From the NCBI RefSeq assembly GCF_014646195.1, contig NZ_BMMZ01000008.1, positions 62,001 to 126,000 on the forward strand: 64,000 nucleotides of DNA, in the 5' to 3' direction. The notes beneath the pieces are model-generated. The model ran no database searches. It had not been told where the DNA came from and saw only the letters and a program-made list of their open reading frames with translations. Shown piece after piece: positions 8,527-17,906 of this stretch. The position numbers and the translations under genes are program-made. Position 1 is the first letter of the stretch; each line of letters begins with the position of its first letter. Origin of the DNA: Microlunatus endophyticus (GTDB lineage: Bacteria > Actinomycetota > Actinomycetes > Propionibacteriales > Propionibacteriaceae).

Positions 8527-9132
8527 GTGTCGACCGATGAATTGACGCTGGACCCGGGACGGCTTACCGGAGCAGCACGCACGTTGGTACGGATCAGCTT
8601 CGGACTGTCGGGGATCGCCGCGATCATCCTCGGAATCCTGCTCTTCGTCATCCCCGGCCGGACCCTCCAACTGGCGGCGATCCTGCTCGGGGTGAATTTC
8701 CTGGTGGCGGGCATGATGCGGATCTGGCTCGGTGCGTTCGGCCGGCTGCCGGGGGGTCAGCACCGTGTCCTCGGGATTCTCTTCGGTGCGCTGCTAGTGA
8801 TCACCGGGCTGATCATCCTCCGGGATTCCGCGGTCGCTGCGGCGACGTTGTTGCTGATCATTGTGCTGTTCGCCGGCATCGGCTGGATCCTCGACGGGAT
8901 CATGGCGATCGTCGAGTCGGGACGGGCACAGTCGCGGACCTGGGCGATCATCTTCGGCATGGTGTCGATCCTGGCCGGCATCGTGGTCCTGGCGGTGCCG
9001 GGGTGGACGGCCCGGTGGCTGATCATCTTCGCCGCCATCGGCTTGGTCGTGACCGGAGTTGCGGCGGTCATCAGGGCGTTCACCTTCGGGCGTGGCGCCG
9101 GTGAGCCCGCCGCTGGACCGGCGACGCTCTGA
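8527..9132 (+). CDS. HdeD/DUF308 family integral membrane protein
   Basis: 201 aa from the GTG at 8527, preferred because AGAGGGA (8515-8521) lies just before it; the in-frame ATG at 8512 would add five residues. Six hydrophobic helices in three hairpins are visible, beginning ISFGLSGIAAIILGILLF, with the last AAIGLVVTGVAAVIRAF. The repeated pattern of helix pairs with 'G...I..G' is that of the HdeD/DUF308 family, whose E. coli member is linked to acid resistance. The molecular function in Actinobacteria is unknown. It is a single gene between the mannonate operon and the HtrA protease. Confidence 0.8.
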   Translation: MSTDELTLDPGRLTGAARTLVRISFGLSGIAAIILGILLFVIPGRTLQLAAILLGVNFLVAGMMRIWLGAFGRLPGGQHRVLGILFGALLVITGLIILRDSAVAAATLLLIIVLFAGIGWILDGIMAIVESGRAQSRTWAIIFGMVSILAGIVVLAVPGWTARWLIIFAAIGLVVTGVAAVIRAFTFGRGAGEPAAGPATL

Positions 9133-9208
9133 GTCCGGCGACCTGTTAGATTCATCACAGATCCGATCAGGTTGATTCAGTTGGCCCTCCCCCGCTGAGT
9201 GAGGTCAG

Positions 9209-10306
<1,098 letters not shown>

Positions 10307-10330
10307 TCGAGAAGGATCCAGAAGGCTCGT

Positions 10331-10350
10331 GATCAGGCACGCGCCTGATC
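10331..10350. terminator. Hairpin between convergent htrA-like gene and trxA
   Basis: GATCAGGC (10331-10338), loop ACGC, GCCTGATC (10343-10350): a perfect 8-bp stem with a 4-nt loop between two converging genes, suited to terminate both. There is no U-tract, as is common in high-GC Actinobacteria. A further GATCAG follows at 10354. Confidence 0.55.
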
Positions 10351-10356
10351 AAATGA

Positions 10357-10680
10357 TCAGAGGTATTCCTCGATGGCGCCCTTCAGCACCGACTTCGACT
10401 TGGCGCCCTTGAAGGCCTTCACCAGCTCGCCGCCGACATATACCTGGATGGTCGGCAGGCCGAGGACGTGGTTGTTGGCCGGCGTCACCGGGTTCACGTT
10501 GGTGTCCATCTTGACGAAGTCGACCTTGTCCCCGTAGGTCTGGGCCAGCTCCTCGATGATCGGGCTGACCTGCTTGCACGGGCCGCACCAGTCGGCCCAG
10601 TAGTCGACCATGACCGGCTTGTCGGACTTGAGTACGCGCTCCTCGAAGTCGGCGTCGGTGACATCGGTGACTGCACCCAT
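10357..10680 (-). CDS. trxA: Thioredoxin
   Basis: 107 aa, the standard length. The active site is WCGPCK with C32 and C35, followed by the cis-proline region GLPTIQVY. It reduces protein disulfides in the cytoplasm and is itself reduced by the thioredoxin reductase encoded 66 bp upstream on the same strand. GGGAGC lies directly before the ATG. The trxB-trxA pair near sigM and murJ is a conserved origin-proximal arrangement in Actinobacteria. Confidence 0.97.
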   Translation of the reverse strand: MGAVTDVTDADFEERVLKSDKPVMVDYWADWCGPCKQVSPIIEELAQTYGDKVDFVKMDTNVNPVTPANNHVLGLPTIQVYVGGELVKAFKGAKSKSVLKGAIEEYL

Positions 10681-10746
10681 AGTTGCTCCCCTTATGTGAA
10701 GTGTGACGGTCTGAAGTGCGGGTGAGATGCGGCGGCGTCGGCCGGA

Positions 10747-11718
10747 TCAGCCGACCACTGCCGGCTCGGCCAGGGTGGCCGCATCGGCGAGATCGGCGAG
10801 GAAGTGCTCGGCGTCCAGCGCCGCGGAACAACCGCTGCCGGCGGCTGTGATCGCCTGCCGGTAGGTGTGATCCACCAGGTCGCCACAGGCGAACACGCCG
10901 GCCAGATTGGTCCGGGTGCTGCGGCCCTGGGTGAGCACGTAACCCTCGGCGTCCAGATCGACCTGCCCGCGGACCAGCTCCGACCGCGGGTCGTGACCGA
11001 TCGCCACGAACAGGCCGGACACGTCCAGCACGCGCTGCGCCCCGGTGACCGTGTCGGTCAGCGTGATCGACTGCACCGAGTCGGTGCCGTTGATCGCCGA
11101 CACCTCGGAATTCCAGGCGAAACTGATCTTGGGATCGTTCTTGGCGCGATCGGCCATGATCTTGCTGGCACGCAGGTCGTCGCGCCGGTGCACGATGGTG
11201 ACGGTGCGGCCGAACCGGGTCAGGAAGGTGGCCTCCTCCATCGCGGAATCGCCGCCGCCGACCACGGCAATGTCCTTCTCGCGGAAGAAGAAGCCGTCAC
11301 AGGTCGCGCACCACGACACGCCGTGACCACTGAGCCGGTCCTCGTCGGGCAGACCGAGTTTGCGGTAGGCCGACCCCATCGCCAGGATCACGGTCTTCGC
11401 CCGATGCTCGGTGCCGTCGCTGTCGGTGACCGTCTTGATGTCGCCTGTCAGGTCCATCGCGACGATGTCGTCGGTCACCAGCTCGGCGCCGAACTTCTCC
11501 GCCTGATCGCGCATCTGGCCCATCAGCTGCGGCCCCATGACAGCCTCCGGGAAGCCGGGGAAATTCTCCACCTCGGTGGTGTTGATCAGCGCTCCACCCG
11601 CGGTGATCGAACCCTCGAACACCAGCGGCCGCAATTCCGCGCGCGCCGCGTAGATGGCAGCCGTGTAACCGGCCGGACCGCTTCCGACGATGATGACGTC
11701 GCTAATCTCGCTGCCCAT
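10747..11718 (-). CDS. trxB: Thioredoxin reductase (NADPH)
   Basis: 323 aa flavoprotein that transfers electrons from NADPH to thioredoxin. The FAD-binding motif [18 protein letters not shown] is near the N-terminus, the redox CATC pair is C137/C140 (SWCATCDG), the NADPH-binding [10 protein letters not shown] follows, and [14 protein letters not shown] closes the FAD domain. A strong ribosome binding site, AAGGAG, sits five or six bases before the ATG. It forms an operon with trxA. Confidence 0.97.
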   Translation of the reverse strand: MGSEISDVIIVGSGPAGYTAAIYAARAELRPLVFEGSITAGGALINTTEVENFPGFPEAVMGPQLMGQMRDQAEKFGAELVTDDIVAMDLTGDIKTVTDSDGTEHRAKTVILAMGSAYRKLGLPDEDRLSGHGVSWCATCDGFFFREKDIAVVGGGDSAMEEATFLTRFGRTVTIVHRRDDLRASKIMADRAKNDPKISFAWNSEVSAINGTDSVQSITLTDTVTGAQRVLDVSGLFVAIGHDPRSELVRGQVDLDAEGYVLTQGRSTRTNLAGVFACGDLVDHTYRQAITAAGSGCSAALDAEHFLADLADAATLAEPAVVG

Positions 11719-11957
11719 CGAACTCCTTCCGATTACCTTCGGCCGGCCGAACTGCCCGGACCCGGCTCACCCTACCCGCCGGGACGACCGCCTGTACGTC
11801 GTGCAACCCGGTGCCGGCGACTGGTATTCCGCCTCGGGCCGGCCGCCGTGCGGCCGCCGTTTCCCATGTCCGGGAGCGTACGAAATGGCGACGATTTGGG
11901 ATCGCGTAGGTGACAATACGTAGGGTTGGAGCGGTCCGGAAATGAAGGAGTGCCGCA

Positions 11958-12353
11958 ATGGCTGAGACAACTGTCATCACCTTCGGAACGTTCGACGTGC
12001 TGCACGTCGGACATATCCGTGTGCTGAATCGGGCCGCCGAGCTCGGTGATCGGCTGGTCGTCGGAGTCTCCTCGGATGCGTTGAACTTCTCCAAGAAGGG
12101 CCGCAACCCGGTCTTCAGCCAGGACGAGCGACTGGAGCTGGTCTCCAACCTCAAGTCGGTCGACCAGGTCTTCGTCGAGGAGAGCCTGGAGCTCAAGCGC
12201 GACTACCTGACCCAATATGACGCCGATGTCTTGGTGATGGGCGACGACTGGGCGGGCAAGTTCGATTTCTGCTCGGACCTGGCCAAGGTCGTCTACCTTC
12301 CCCGGACCCCGTCGATCTCCACGACCGCGCTCATCGAGCACATCAGGTCCTAG
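11958..12353 (+). CDS. Adenylyltransferase/cytidyltransferase family protein (glycerol-3-phosphate cytidylyltransferase-like)
   Basis: 131 aa, the typical length of TagD-type enzymes that make CDP-glycerol for wall polymers. It has the nucleotidyltransferase signature TFGTFDVLHVGHIRVL (H.GH) and the second motif RTPSISTTALI near the end. The substrate could also be another alcohol phosphate. AAGGAG at 11945-11950 supports the ATG at 11958. It stands between trxB (divergent) and the sigM anti-sigma gene (convergent), about 19 kb from the wall-polymer ABC exporter. Confidence 0.85.
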   Translation: MAETTVITFGTFDVLHVGHIRVLNRAAELGDRLVVGVSSDALNFSKKGRNPVFSQDERLELVSNLKSVDQVFVEESLELKRDYLTQYDADVLVMGDDWAGKFDFCSDLAKVVYLPRTPSISTTALIEHIRS

Positions 12354-12400
12354 TCCCGCCGAGGGGTCACATAATCACTGATCCGTGCCGCGTGTCGCTC

Positions 12401-13243
12401 CTAGAAGTGGACCGTCGGTCCGGCGGTGGGATCGCCGGAGTCGCAGCCGGTGATGAAGACGGCGTGCTTGTTCGGGCCGGACTCCAGGAAAACCAGGTAG
12501 CCCGGTTCGCCCTTCAGGACGGCTGACCGGATTCCGGTGATCTTGCCGTCGGTCACCTCTCGGGCGCATCGCCAGGCCTTGGTGAAGCGGTAGGCGTCCA
12601 GGTCGCTGGCGGCGGCGGAGGCGGCAGAGGACGCCAGTGACTCGGTGTCGGTGGCCACGATCGGCTGGTCGTTCGGAGGTTCGTTCGCCCCGGACGCCGC
12701 ACTGAGCACATAGCCGCCGAAGCCTGCCCCGGAGGCGAGCAACGCGGCCGCGACCGCGCCGCCGGCGAACCGGGTCCGCAGGCTCCGCCGGCTGTGCTTG
12801 GTCTCGGTGAAGTGCTCGGCGATGTTCGGCTTGGGAAACCGGCCACCACCCCTGATGTTGGGGTGACCCAGGTCGTCGACATAGGGGGAATGGCCGCCGA
12901 TCGAACGGCTCGGCCCGGGGTGGTTGCCGGTGGCGTGCCGGGACTGCTCACTCGCCCGCCCCCGTTGTTGGTCCTCGATGGTCTCCTGGAGCCGGGCGAA
13001 CACGTCGTCCGGCATCGACGTTGCCGGGGCGTCAGCCAGCAGCCCCTGCACCTCGGCCAGGGCAGCGGCATCGGACCGGCACTGGTCGCATCCGGCCAGG
13101 TGGGCATCGATCTCGGCCGTACGCTCCGGGCTCAGCAGGTCTTCGCTGCGATCGGCCAGCTCCTCGAGGCCGATGTGATCGCCGCGGCCGTTCTGCTCGA
13201 CATGCTCGTCGGCTCGGGGTGGCTGCCCCGCATCCGTGCTCAC
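12401..13243 (-). CDS. Anti-sigma factor with zinc-finger domain, partner of SigM
   Basis: 280 aa. The N-terminal half is cytoplasmic, with the zinc-finger HLAGCDQCR (H...C..C) at about residues 48-56. One membrane helix (about 163-185, FAGGAVAAALLASGAGFGGYVL) follows, then an extracytoplasmic domain with paired cysteines (WRCAREV and ITGCDSG). This is the layout of ZAS anti-sigma factors that hold an ECF sigma at the membrane. The GTG start overlaps the sigM stop as GTGA (13240-13243), so the two are translationally coupled. It is positionally equivalent to mycobacterial rsmA. The two outer cysteines could sense oxidation. Confidence 0.85.
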   Translation of the reverse strand: MSTDAGQPPRADEHVEQNGRGDHIGLEELADRSEDLLSPERTAEIDAHLAGCDQCRSDAAALAEVQGLLADAPATSMPDDVFARLQETIEDQQRGRASEQSRHATGNHPGPSRSIGGHSPYVDDLGHPNIRGGGRFPKPNIAEHFTETKHSRRSLRTRFAGGAVAAALLASGAGFGGYVLSAASGANEPPNDQPIVATDTESLASSAASAAASDLDAYRFTKAWRCAREVTDGKITGIRSAVLKGEPGYLVFLESGPNKHAVFITGCDSGDPTAGPTVHF

Positions 13244-14049
13244 GACGACACCTCCCCACTGATCGCAGCCGACGAGCTTGCGGCTCCTCCGTTGCGGGTT
13301 GGACGTCGCAGATCCTCATCCGGTTCCCAGGTCTCGGGTTCGCGCAGATGTTTCAGCAACGGGACAAGCTTGGCGCGGCCCCGAGCACAGCGGCTCTTCA
13401 CGGTGCCGGCAGCGCAGCCGAGCATCCGGGCCGCCTCGTCGACCGAATAGCCCTCCATGTCGACCAGCACCAGCGCTGCCCGCTGGTCCGGATTCAGTTG
13501 TTGCAGAGCGGCGGCGATGTCGGCCCGCTCCTCGTTGGCCACCACCGGGTCGACCGTGTCGGTCTGGGCCGCCAGTTCCTCGGCGCGGTCCGGATCGTCG
13601 GGCAAGGGATCGGCGGCGCGGACCTTGTTGCGACGCAGCCGGTCCAGACATGCGTTCACGACGACCCGGTGCAGCCAGGTCGTCACCTGCGAGTCGCCGC
13701 GGAAGCTTCCCGCTCGTCGGAAGGCCGAGATGTAGGCGTCCTGCAGAGCGTCGGCTGCGTCCTCCGGATTGCGCATCGTCCGCAGTGCGACGGCCCACAT
13801 CCGGTCCCGGTGCCTGGACACCAGCACCGAGAAGGCCAGCGGATTGCCGGCAACGTGGGCGGAGAGCAGCTCCTCGTCGGAGAGTTCGGCCAGGGGTCCG
13901 GCCGCGCGATCCAGTTCAGCCGGCGTCCGCGGCGGATGCCGATGCTCGGCCCGATGCGTGCTCTGCTGGTGCGCCACCGCTGTCGAGGCGTCCCCGGCAG
14001 ACGGACTGCCTGCGGCGGGCAGCCCGGCCGTTGAGGGCGGTGGCGTCAC
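13240..14049 (-). CDS. sigM: ECF RNA polymerase sigma factor, SigM-like
   Basis: 269 aa, longer than most ECF factors because of about 45 variable residues before region 2. Region 2 runs from LLSAHVAGNPLAFSVLVSRH to AFRRAGSFRGDSQVTTWLHRVVVNACLDRLR. Region 4 is LNPDQRAALVLVDMEGYSVDEAARMLGCAAGTVKSRCARGRAKL. The GTG start overlaps the murJ stop (GTGA, 14046-14049) and its own stop overlaps the anti-sigma start. Neighbouring trxA/trxB and murJ match the SigM locus of Mycobacterium and Streptomyces, where it responds to envelope or oxidative stress. Alternative downstream starts are possible. Confidence 0.88.
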   Translation of the reverse strand: MTPPPSTAGLPAAGSPSAGDASTAVAHQQSTHRAEHRHPPRTPAELDRAAGPLAELSDEELLSAHVAGNPLAFSVLVSRHRDRMWAVALRTMRNPEDAADALQDAYISAFRRAGSFRGDSQVTTWLHRVVVNACLDRLRRNKVRAADPLPDDPDRAEELAAQTDTVDPVVANEERADIAAALQQLNPDQRAALVLVDMEGYSVDEAARMLGCAAGTVKSRCARGRAKLVPLLKHLREPETWEPDEDLRRPTRNGGAASSSAAISGEVSS

Positions 14050-17000
14050 GACAGAACCTCAGCCTCGTAGATCCCGCCGCGGTAGTTGGCTCCCTCCTTC
14101 GGCAGCGAGGTGAGGAACACCAGCACATAGCGGGTTTGGATCTGCTCGTCAGGTTTGAGGGTGGCCGAGGACCCGGCCCCCTCCTGCTGGGCAACCGTAC
14201 GCCAGCTCTTCAGACTCTCCATATCGGCGTCGTCGGTGCTCGCCGGGTCGGTCCGCGGCACCCGCAGCTGCAGATCGGTGCCGTTGCCGGTCAGCTGCAC
14301 CTTCACTTCGCTGACCGGTTTGGCCGAGCCGAGGTCGAAGACGATCCCGACGCCCTTCTTCAGAAGCCCGAACTTCGGGCTGCCGATGTAGCTCAGGGTG
14401 TGCCAGTCGGTCGTCTTGTTGCCGTCGTAGGCGTACTTGACCAGATTCGGATTCTCCTGGCCGTTGCCGCCCTGGGGCGGATTGCCCTTGGCCGGATCGA
14501 AGTCGTGGGCGGTGGCGATCGTCAGCGGCTGGTTCGCCTGCGGGGCCGCGCTCGGCTTGCCGGCCTTCTTCTTCGCGGCCTCGCCGGCCTGCCGCAGCGG
14601 GCTTGCCGGCCCGAGACCGTGCGCGGTGATGACTGTGACCGCCAGCGCCGCCACCAACAGTGCGATCACCAGGAACCACACCCAGCGCCGCGGTCCCGAG
14701 CGCTGCTTCTCCGGGTCGATCGGCAACCGGTTCGGGCTCTGCGGCGTCGCGGCCCGGTCGGAGGTGTTGGTCCCGGCAGCGATGCTGCCGTTGCGCTCGA
14801 TCAACGCGTACGGCTCGGCCTCCGGCTGCGGCGGTACGAATCCGGCGCCGTCCGGATCCTCGTCCAGCACGCTCGGCTGCGGATGGCGCAGCCGCCGTTC
14901 CAGGTCGCCGGTCGCGTCCGCGGTCCCCAGGATCCGGTCCAGCTCGCCGACCAGGGAGGCAGCGGTGGTGATCCGCGGTGCGCGCTGCCGTGGCACCGGG
15001 CTGAGCAGTTGGTCACAGATCCGATCCAGCGCGGGAGAAACCCCGTGGCGCACCTGCCGGGGAGTGAGCCACGGGTGGCCGCTGTCGGCGGCGGTGCCGG
15101 TAGCGGCCGGCGCGCACGGCAGATCGTCGACGCCGCCGCCGGGCCAGCGGGCCACCAAGCAGGCGTACAACATCCGGCCGAGGTCGGTGACGTCGGTCGC
15201 CTCGAGCGTGTCGGCACCGGGATCGGTCCGTGGGTACTCGTCCGGGCGCAACGCGGCCTCGATCAGCAGACCGACCAGCTTGACGTTGCCAGCCGGGGTG
15301 ATGATCACCAGATCCGGCACCAGACGCCGGTGGAAGAGGCCGCGGGCATGTGCGCCGCTCAGCGCGTCGGCGAGCTCGCGAACCACCCACGCCGACTCCA
15401 GACCGGTCAGCGGGGCAGATGCCAGCATCGCCTCCAGGGACTGACCCTCGGCGTACTCGGAGACGATGTAGCTGCCGACGATCCGCCCGTCCGCCGTCCG
15501 GCCGCCTTCCTCGACGGCGTCCAGCACGCGCAGGAACCGCGAGTCGGTGGCGCCGGCAGCCCGCCTACCGGCAGCCAGCAGTGCCGGTCCGCGACTGTCG
15601 TCGGGTGGCAACAGGTGGATCACGACCGAACGGCTCAGGACCTGGTCGAATGCCCGCCACACCGTCGCAGACGCTTCTCCGGGTCCGCCCGCGCCGGCCA
15701 GCAGTTCCTCCAGCCGGTAGCGCTGTGCGAGCACGGCGCCGGCGCTCAGGTGATCGGAACCCGAGTCAGCCGAACCCGAGTCAGCCGAACCCGAGTCAGC
15801 CGAACCCGAGTCAGCCGAACCCGAGTCATGGGGACCCGAGTCATGGGGACCCGGGCCGGCAGGTGGGTTCGATCCCGCAGAGGCTTCGGCCGCGTCCGGG
15901 ACGGCGGCACTGACCGGCGGGGGAGTCGCGCGGAACTGGCTGGTCCGGTCGTCGCGCAGTTCGTCGAGGCTGAATTCGGCCGTCTGTTCGGCCGAGGGCT
16001 CGTCGATCCGTCCAGGCGCCATCCCGGCTGCCTGTTCGTATTGACCGCCCGCCATATGCTGCTGCCCCGCTGGGATGTTGATGCGCTGACTGATCCGGGT
16101 GGAAACCGACGCTTCGTCCTCGAAGCTCGGCACCGCTCCCTGATCGATGGTGCCAGAATCCGCCCAATCCGGCACCCCGGAACCGCCGGAAGGTTTGGAA
16201 TCGATATCGACGGCCCCGGAACGAGTCCCCGGAGTTGCCGGCCGGCGCCGGACTCCACGGCGGAGCACGGTGTTGACGATCTGGTTGATCTCGTCGATCC
16301 GCAGCACCCGGGCCAGGCCGAGGTAGATCCCGACCGCGATGATCCCGGCGGCAGCCAGGGCTAGGAGGGTCGCCGGGTACGAGGACGACCACAGCCCGAC
16401 CGCCCGGACGATGCCGTACGCGACCAGGCCCGCTGGTAGCACCGCGATCAGCACGCGCAGGCAGTGCCGGGCGATGTCTGCCCCGCGCAGGCGGGGCAGC
16501 CGGCGGCCGAGCTGGTGGAAGGAGACACCGAGGCCGACGATATAAGCGAACGCGTAGGCCAGTGCCAGGCCCGGTGCCACCCAGTTCGGCCTGTGGAAGG
16601 GCAGCACCAAGGCCAGCGCTGCGGCGACATTGACCGAGGCGATCAGGATCTGTACGAAGAAGGTCGTCCTGGTGTCTTCCAGCGCGTAGAACGCCCGCAG
16701 GCAGATGTATTGCAGGGTGAACGGGACCAGCCCGACGGCGAACGCCATCAGAGTCCACGCGACCAGTGGCCAGCCGGTCGCGCCTCTGCCGAGGCCAAAG
16801 AGCGCGTGGGCGATCGGAAACCCGAGTGCGAGGAACGCGACGGACGCTGGCAGGAGTGCTGTCACGGCGAGCCGCATCGTGCGCATGGCCTCGTCCCGGG
16901 CGCCGGCCAGGTCGCCCGCAACCACCAGCCGCGACGTCGACGGCAGCATCGCGGTGGTCAGCGACACCGTGATCAGTGAGTGCGGCAGCATGAAGATCAG

Positions 17001-17906
17001 GTTCGCGTTGGAGTAGACGTTCCAGCCGGCGCCGTGGCCGCCCACGGTCGCACCGTTGGCCAGCCGGGTGACGACGACCAGCGCCAGCTGGGTGACGATC
17101 ATGTAGCCGACGGTCCACTTGGCCACGTGTCCGGCCCGACCCAGGCCGCTGTGGCGGAAGTCGAAACGCGGCCGGAAGTGATAGCCGGCGCGGTGCATGT
17201 AGGGGACCAGGATGACCGCTTGCGCCACGATGCCCAGCGTCGTTCCCAGCCCCAGCACTGCTATCTGGCCGGTGGTGAACGCGGCGCCCGTGTCGCGGTG
17301 GCCATGCCAGATGATCTGGAAGAGCAGCAGGGACGCGATACCGACGATGTTGTTGGCGATCGGCGCCCACATCATCGGCCCGAACCGGCCGCGGGCGTTG
17401 AGCACCTGCCCGACCATCACATACATGCCGTAGAAGAAGATCTGCGGCAGCATCACGTAACTGAGCAGGATGATCGAGTCGAACTGCCCGCTGAGTTCGG
17501 GCACCTTCCACTTCGGGTTGATGTAGATGTCACCCATGACCACCGGTGCCAGCAGGGTGGCCCCGATGGTGATGATCCCGATCGCGGAGAGTCCGAGGGT
17601 GAGCAGCCGGTTGATGTATGCCTCGCCGCCGTCCTCGTCCTCCTTCATGGCTCGCACGATCTGTGGCACGAAGACCGTGTTCAGGACGCCTCCGGCAAGC
17701 AGCAGATAGATCGCCTGCGGCACTGTCTGGGAGATCGACAGCATGTCGCCCTGTCGACTGCCATTGCCCAGAGCAACAATCACCAGGGCCGCTTTGACGA
17801 AGCCGAGGATCCGGGAGGCGCCGGTACCGGCCGCCATCAGGGCGGTCGCGGACACCAGCCGTGAGGACGAGCCCGTGGTCGTCGCCTCAGTCGCCGATTC
17901 AGCCAT
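14046..17906 (-). CDS. murJ: MurJ lipid II flippase fused to a C-terminal pseudokinase and extracytoplasmic domain
   Basis: 1286 aa. Residues about 20-540 form the multi-helix MurJ/MviN flippase that moves lipid II across the membrane. A low-complexity linker with DSGSA repeats (near residue 700) leads to a kinase-like domain (about 715-930). In it the catalytic HRD reads HRR (LFHRRLVPD) and the DFG position reads LVGLL, so catalysis is unlikely. A single helix (about 1073-1098) follows, then a discoidin-like domain (about 1128-1286, NKTTDWHT and VGIVFDLGSAKPVSEVKV). The same order occurs in mycobacterial MviN, whose pseudokinase recruits FhaA. It overlaps DUF6049 upstream by 8 nt and sigM downstream by 4 nt. 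Confidence 0.93.
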   Translation of the reverse strand: MAESATEATTTGSSSRLVSATALMAAGTGASRILGFVKAALVIVALGNGSRQGDMLSISQTVPQAIYLLLAGGVLNTVFVPQIVRAMKEDEDGGEAYINRLLTLGLSAIGIITIGATLLAPVVMGDIYINPKWKVPELSGQFDSIILLSYVMLPQIFFYGMYVMVGQVLNARGRFGPMMWAPIANNIVGIASLLLFQIIWHGHRDTGAAFTTGQIAVLGLGTTLGIVAQAVILVPYMHRAGYHFRPRFDFRHSGLGRAGHVAKWTVGYMIVTQLALVVVTRLANGATVGGHGAGWNVYSNANLIFMLPHSLITVSLTTAMLPSTSRLVVAGDLAGARDEAMRTMRLAVTALLPASVAFLALGFPIAHALFGLGRGATGWPLVAWTLMAFAVGLVPFTLQYICLRAFYALEDTRTTFFVQILIASVNVAAALALVLPFHRPNWVAPGLALAYAFAYIVGLGVSFHQLGRRLPRLRGADIARHCLRVLIAVLPAGLVAYGIVRAVGLWSSSYPATLLALAAAGIIAVGIYLGLARVLRIDEINQIVNTVLRRGVRRRPATPGTRSGAVDIDSKPSGGSGVPDWADSGTIDQGAVPSFEDEASVSTRISQRINIPAGQQHMAGGQYEQAAGMAPGRIDEPSAEQTAEFSLDELRDDRTSQFRATPPPVSAAVPDAAEASAGSNPPAGPGPHDSGPHDSGSADSGSADSGSADSGSADSGSDHLSAGAVLAQRYRLEELLAGAGGPGEASATVWRAFDQVLSRSVVIHLLPPDDSRGPALLAAGRRAAGATDSRFLRVLDAVEEGGRTADGRIVGSYIVSEYAEGQSLEAMLASAPLTGLESAWVVRELADALSGAHARGLFHRRLVPDLVIITPAGNVKLVGLLIEAALRPDEYPRTDPGADTLEATDVTDLGRMLYACLVARWPGGGVDDLPCAPAATGTAADSGHPWLTPRQVRHGVSPALDRICDQLLSPVPRQRAPRITTAASLVGELDRILGTADATGDLERRLRHPQPSVLDEDPDGAGFVPPQPEAEPYALIERNGSIAAGTNTSDRAATPQSPNRLPIDPEKQRSGPRRWVWFLVIALLVAALAVTVITAHGLGPASPLRQAGEAAKKKAGKPSAAPQANQPLTIATAHDFDPAKGNPPQGGNGQENPNLVKYAYDGNKTTDWHTLSYIGSPKFGLLKKGVGIVFDLGSAKPVSEVKVQLTGNGTDLQLRVPRTDPASTDDADMESLKSWRTVAQQEGAGSSATLKPDEQIQTRYVLVFLTSLPKEGANYRGGIYEAEVLS
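15757..15853 (-). repeat. 15-bp tandem repeat in the murJ linker
   Basis: GAACCCGAGTCAGCC repeats perfectly four times (15757-15816) and continues as two diverged units ending TCATGG (15817-15846) plus a partial one. On the coding strand it encodes DSGSA/DSGPH repeats. The period is a multiple of three, so gain or loss of units keeps the frame. Confidence 0.9.

Noticed and set aside
10804..11913. A 369-codon plus-strand frame over trxB
   Set aside because: Antisense to trxB, which has all expected motifs; composition is His/Arg/Gly-rich as typical for shadow frames.
15757..15853. Possible CRISPR-like repeat array
   Set aside because: The 15-bp units are contiguous without spacers and lie in frame within murJ.
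13278..16364. A plus-strand reading frame of over 1000 codons
   Set aside because: It runs antisense to sigM and murJ, has extremely Arg/Pro-rich composition and no domains. Long antisense frames are expected in very GC-rich DNA.
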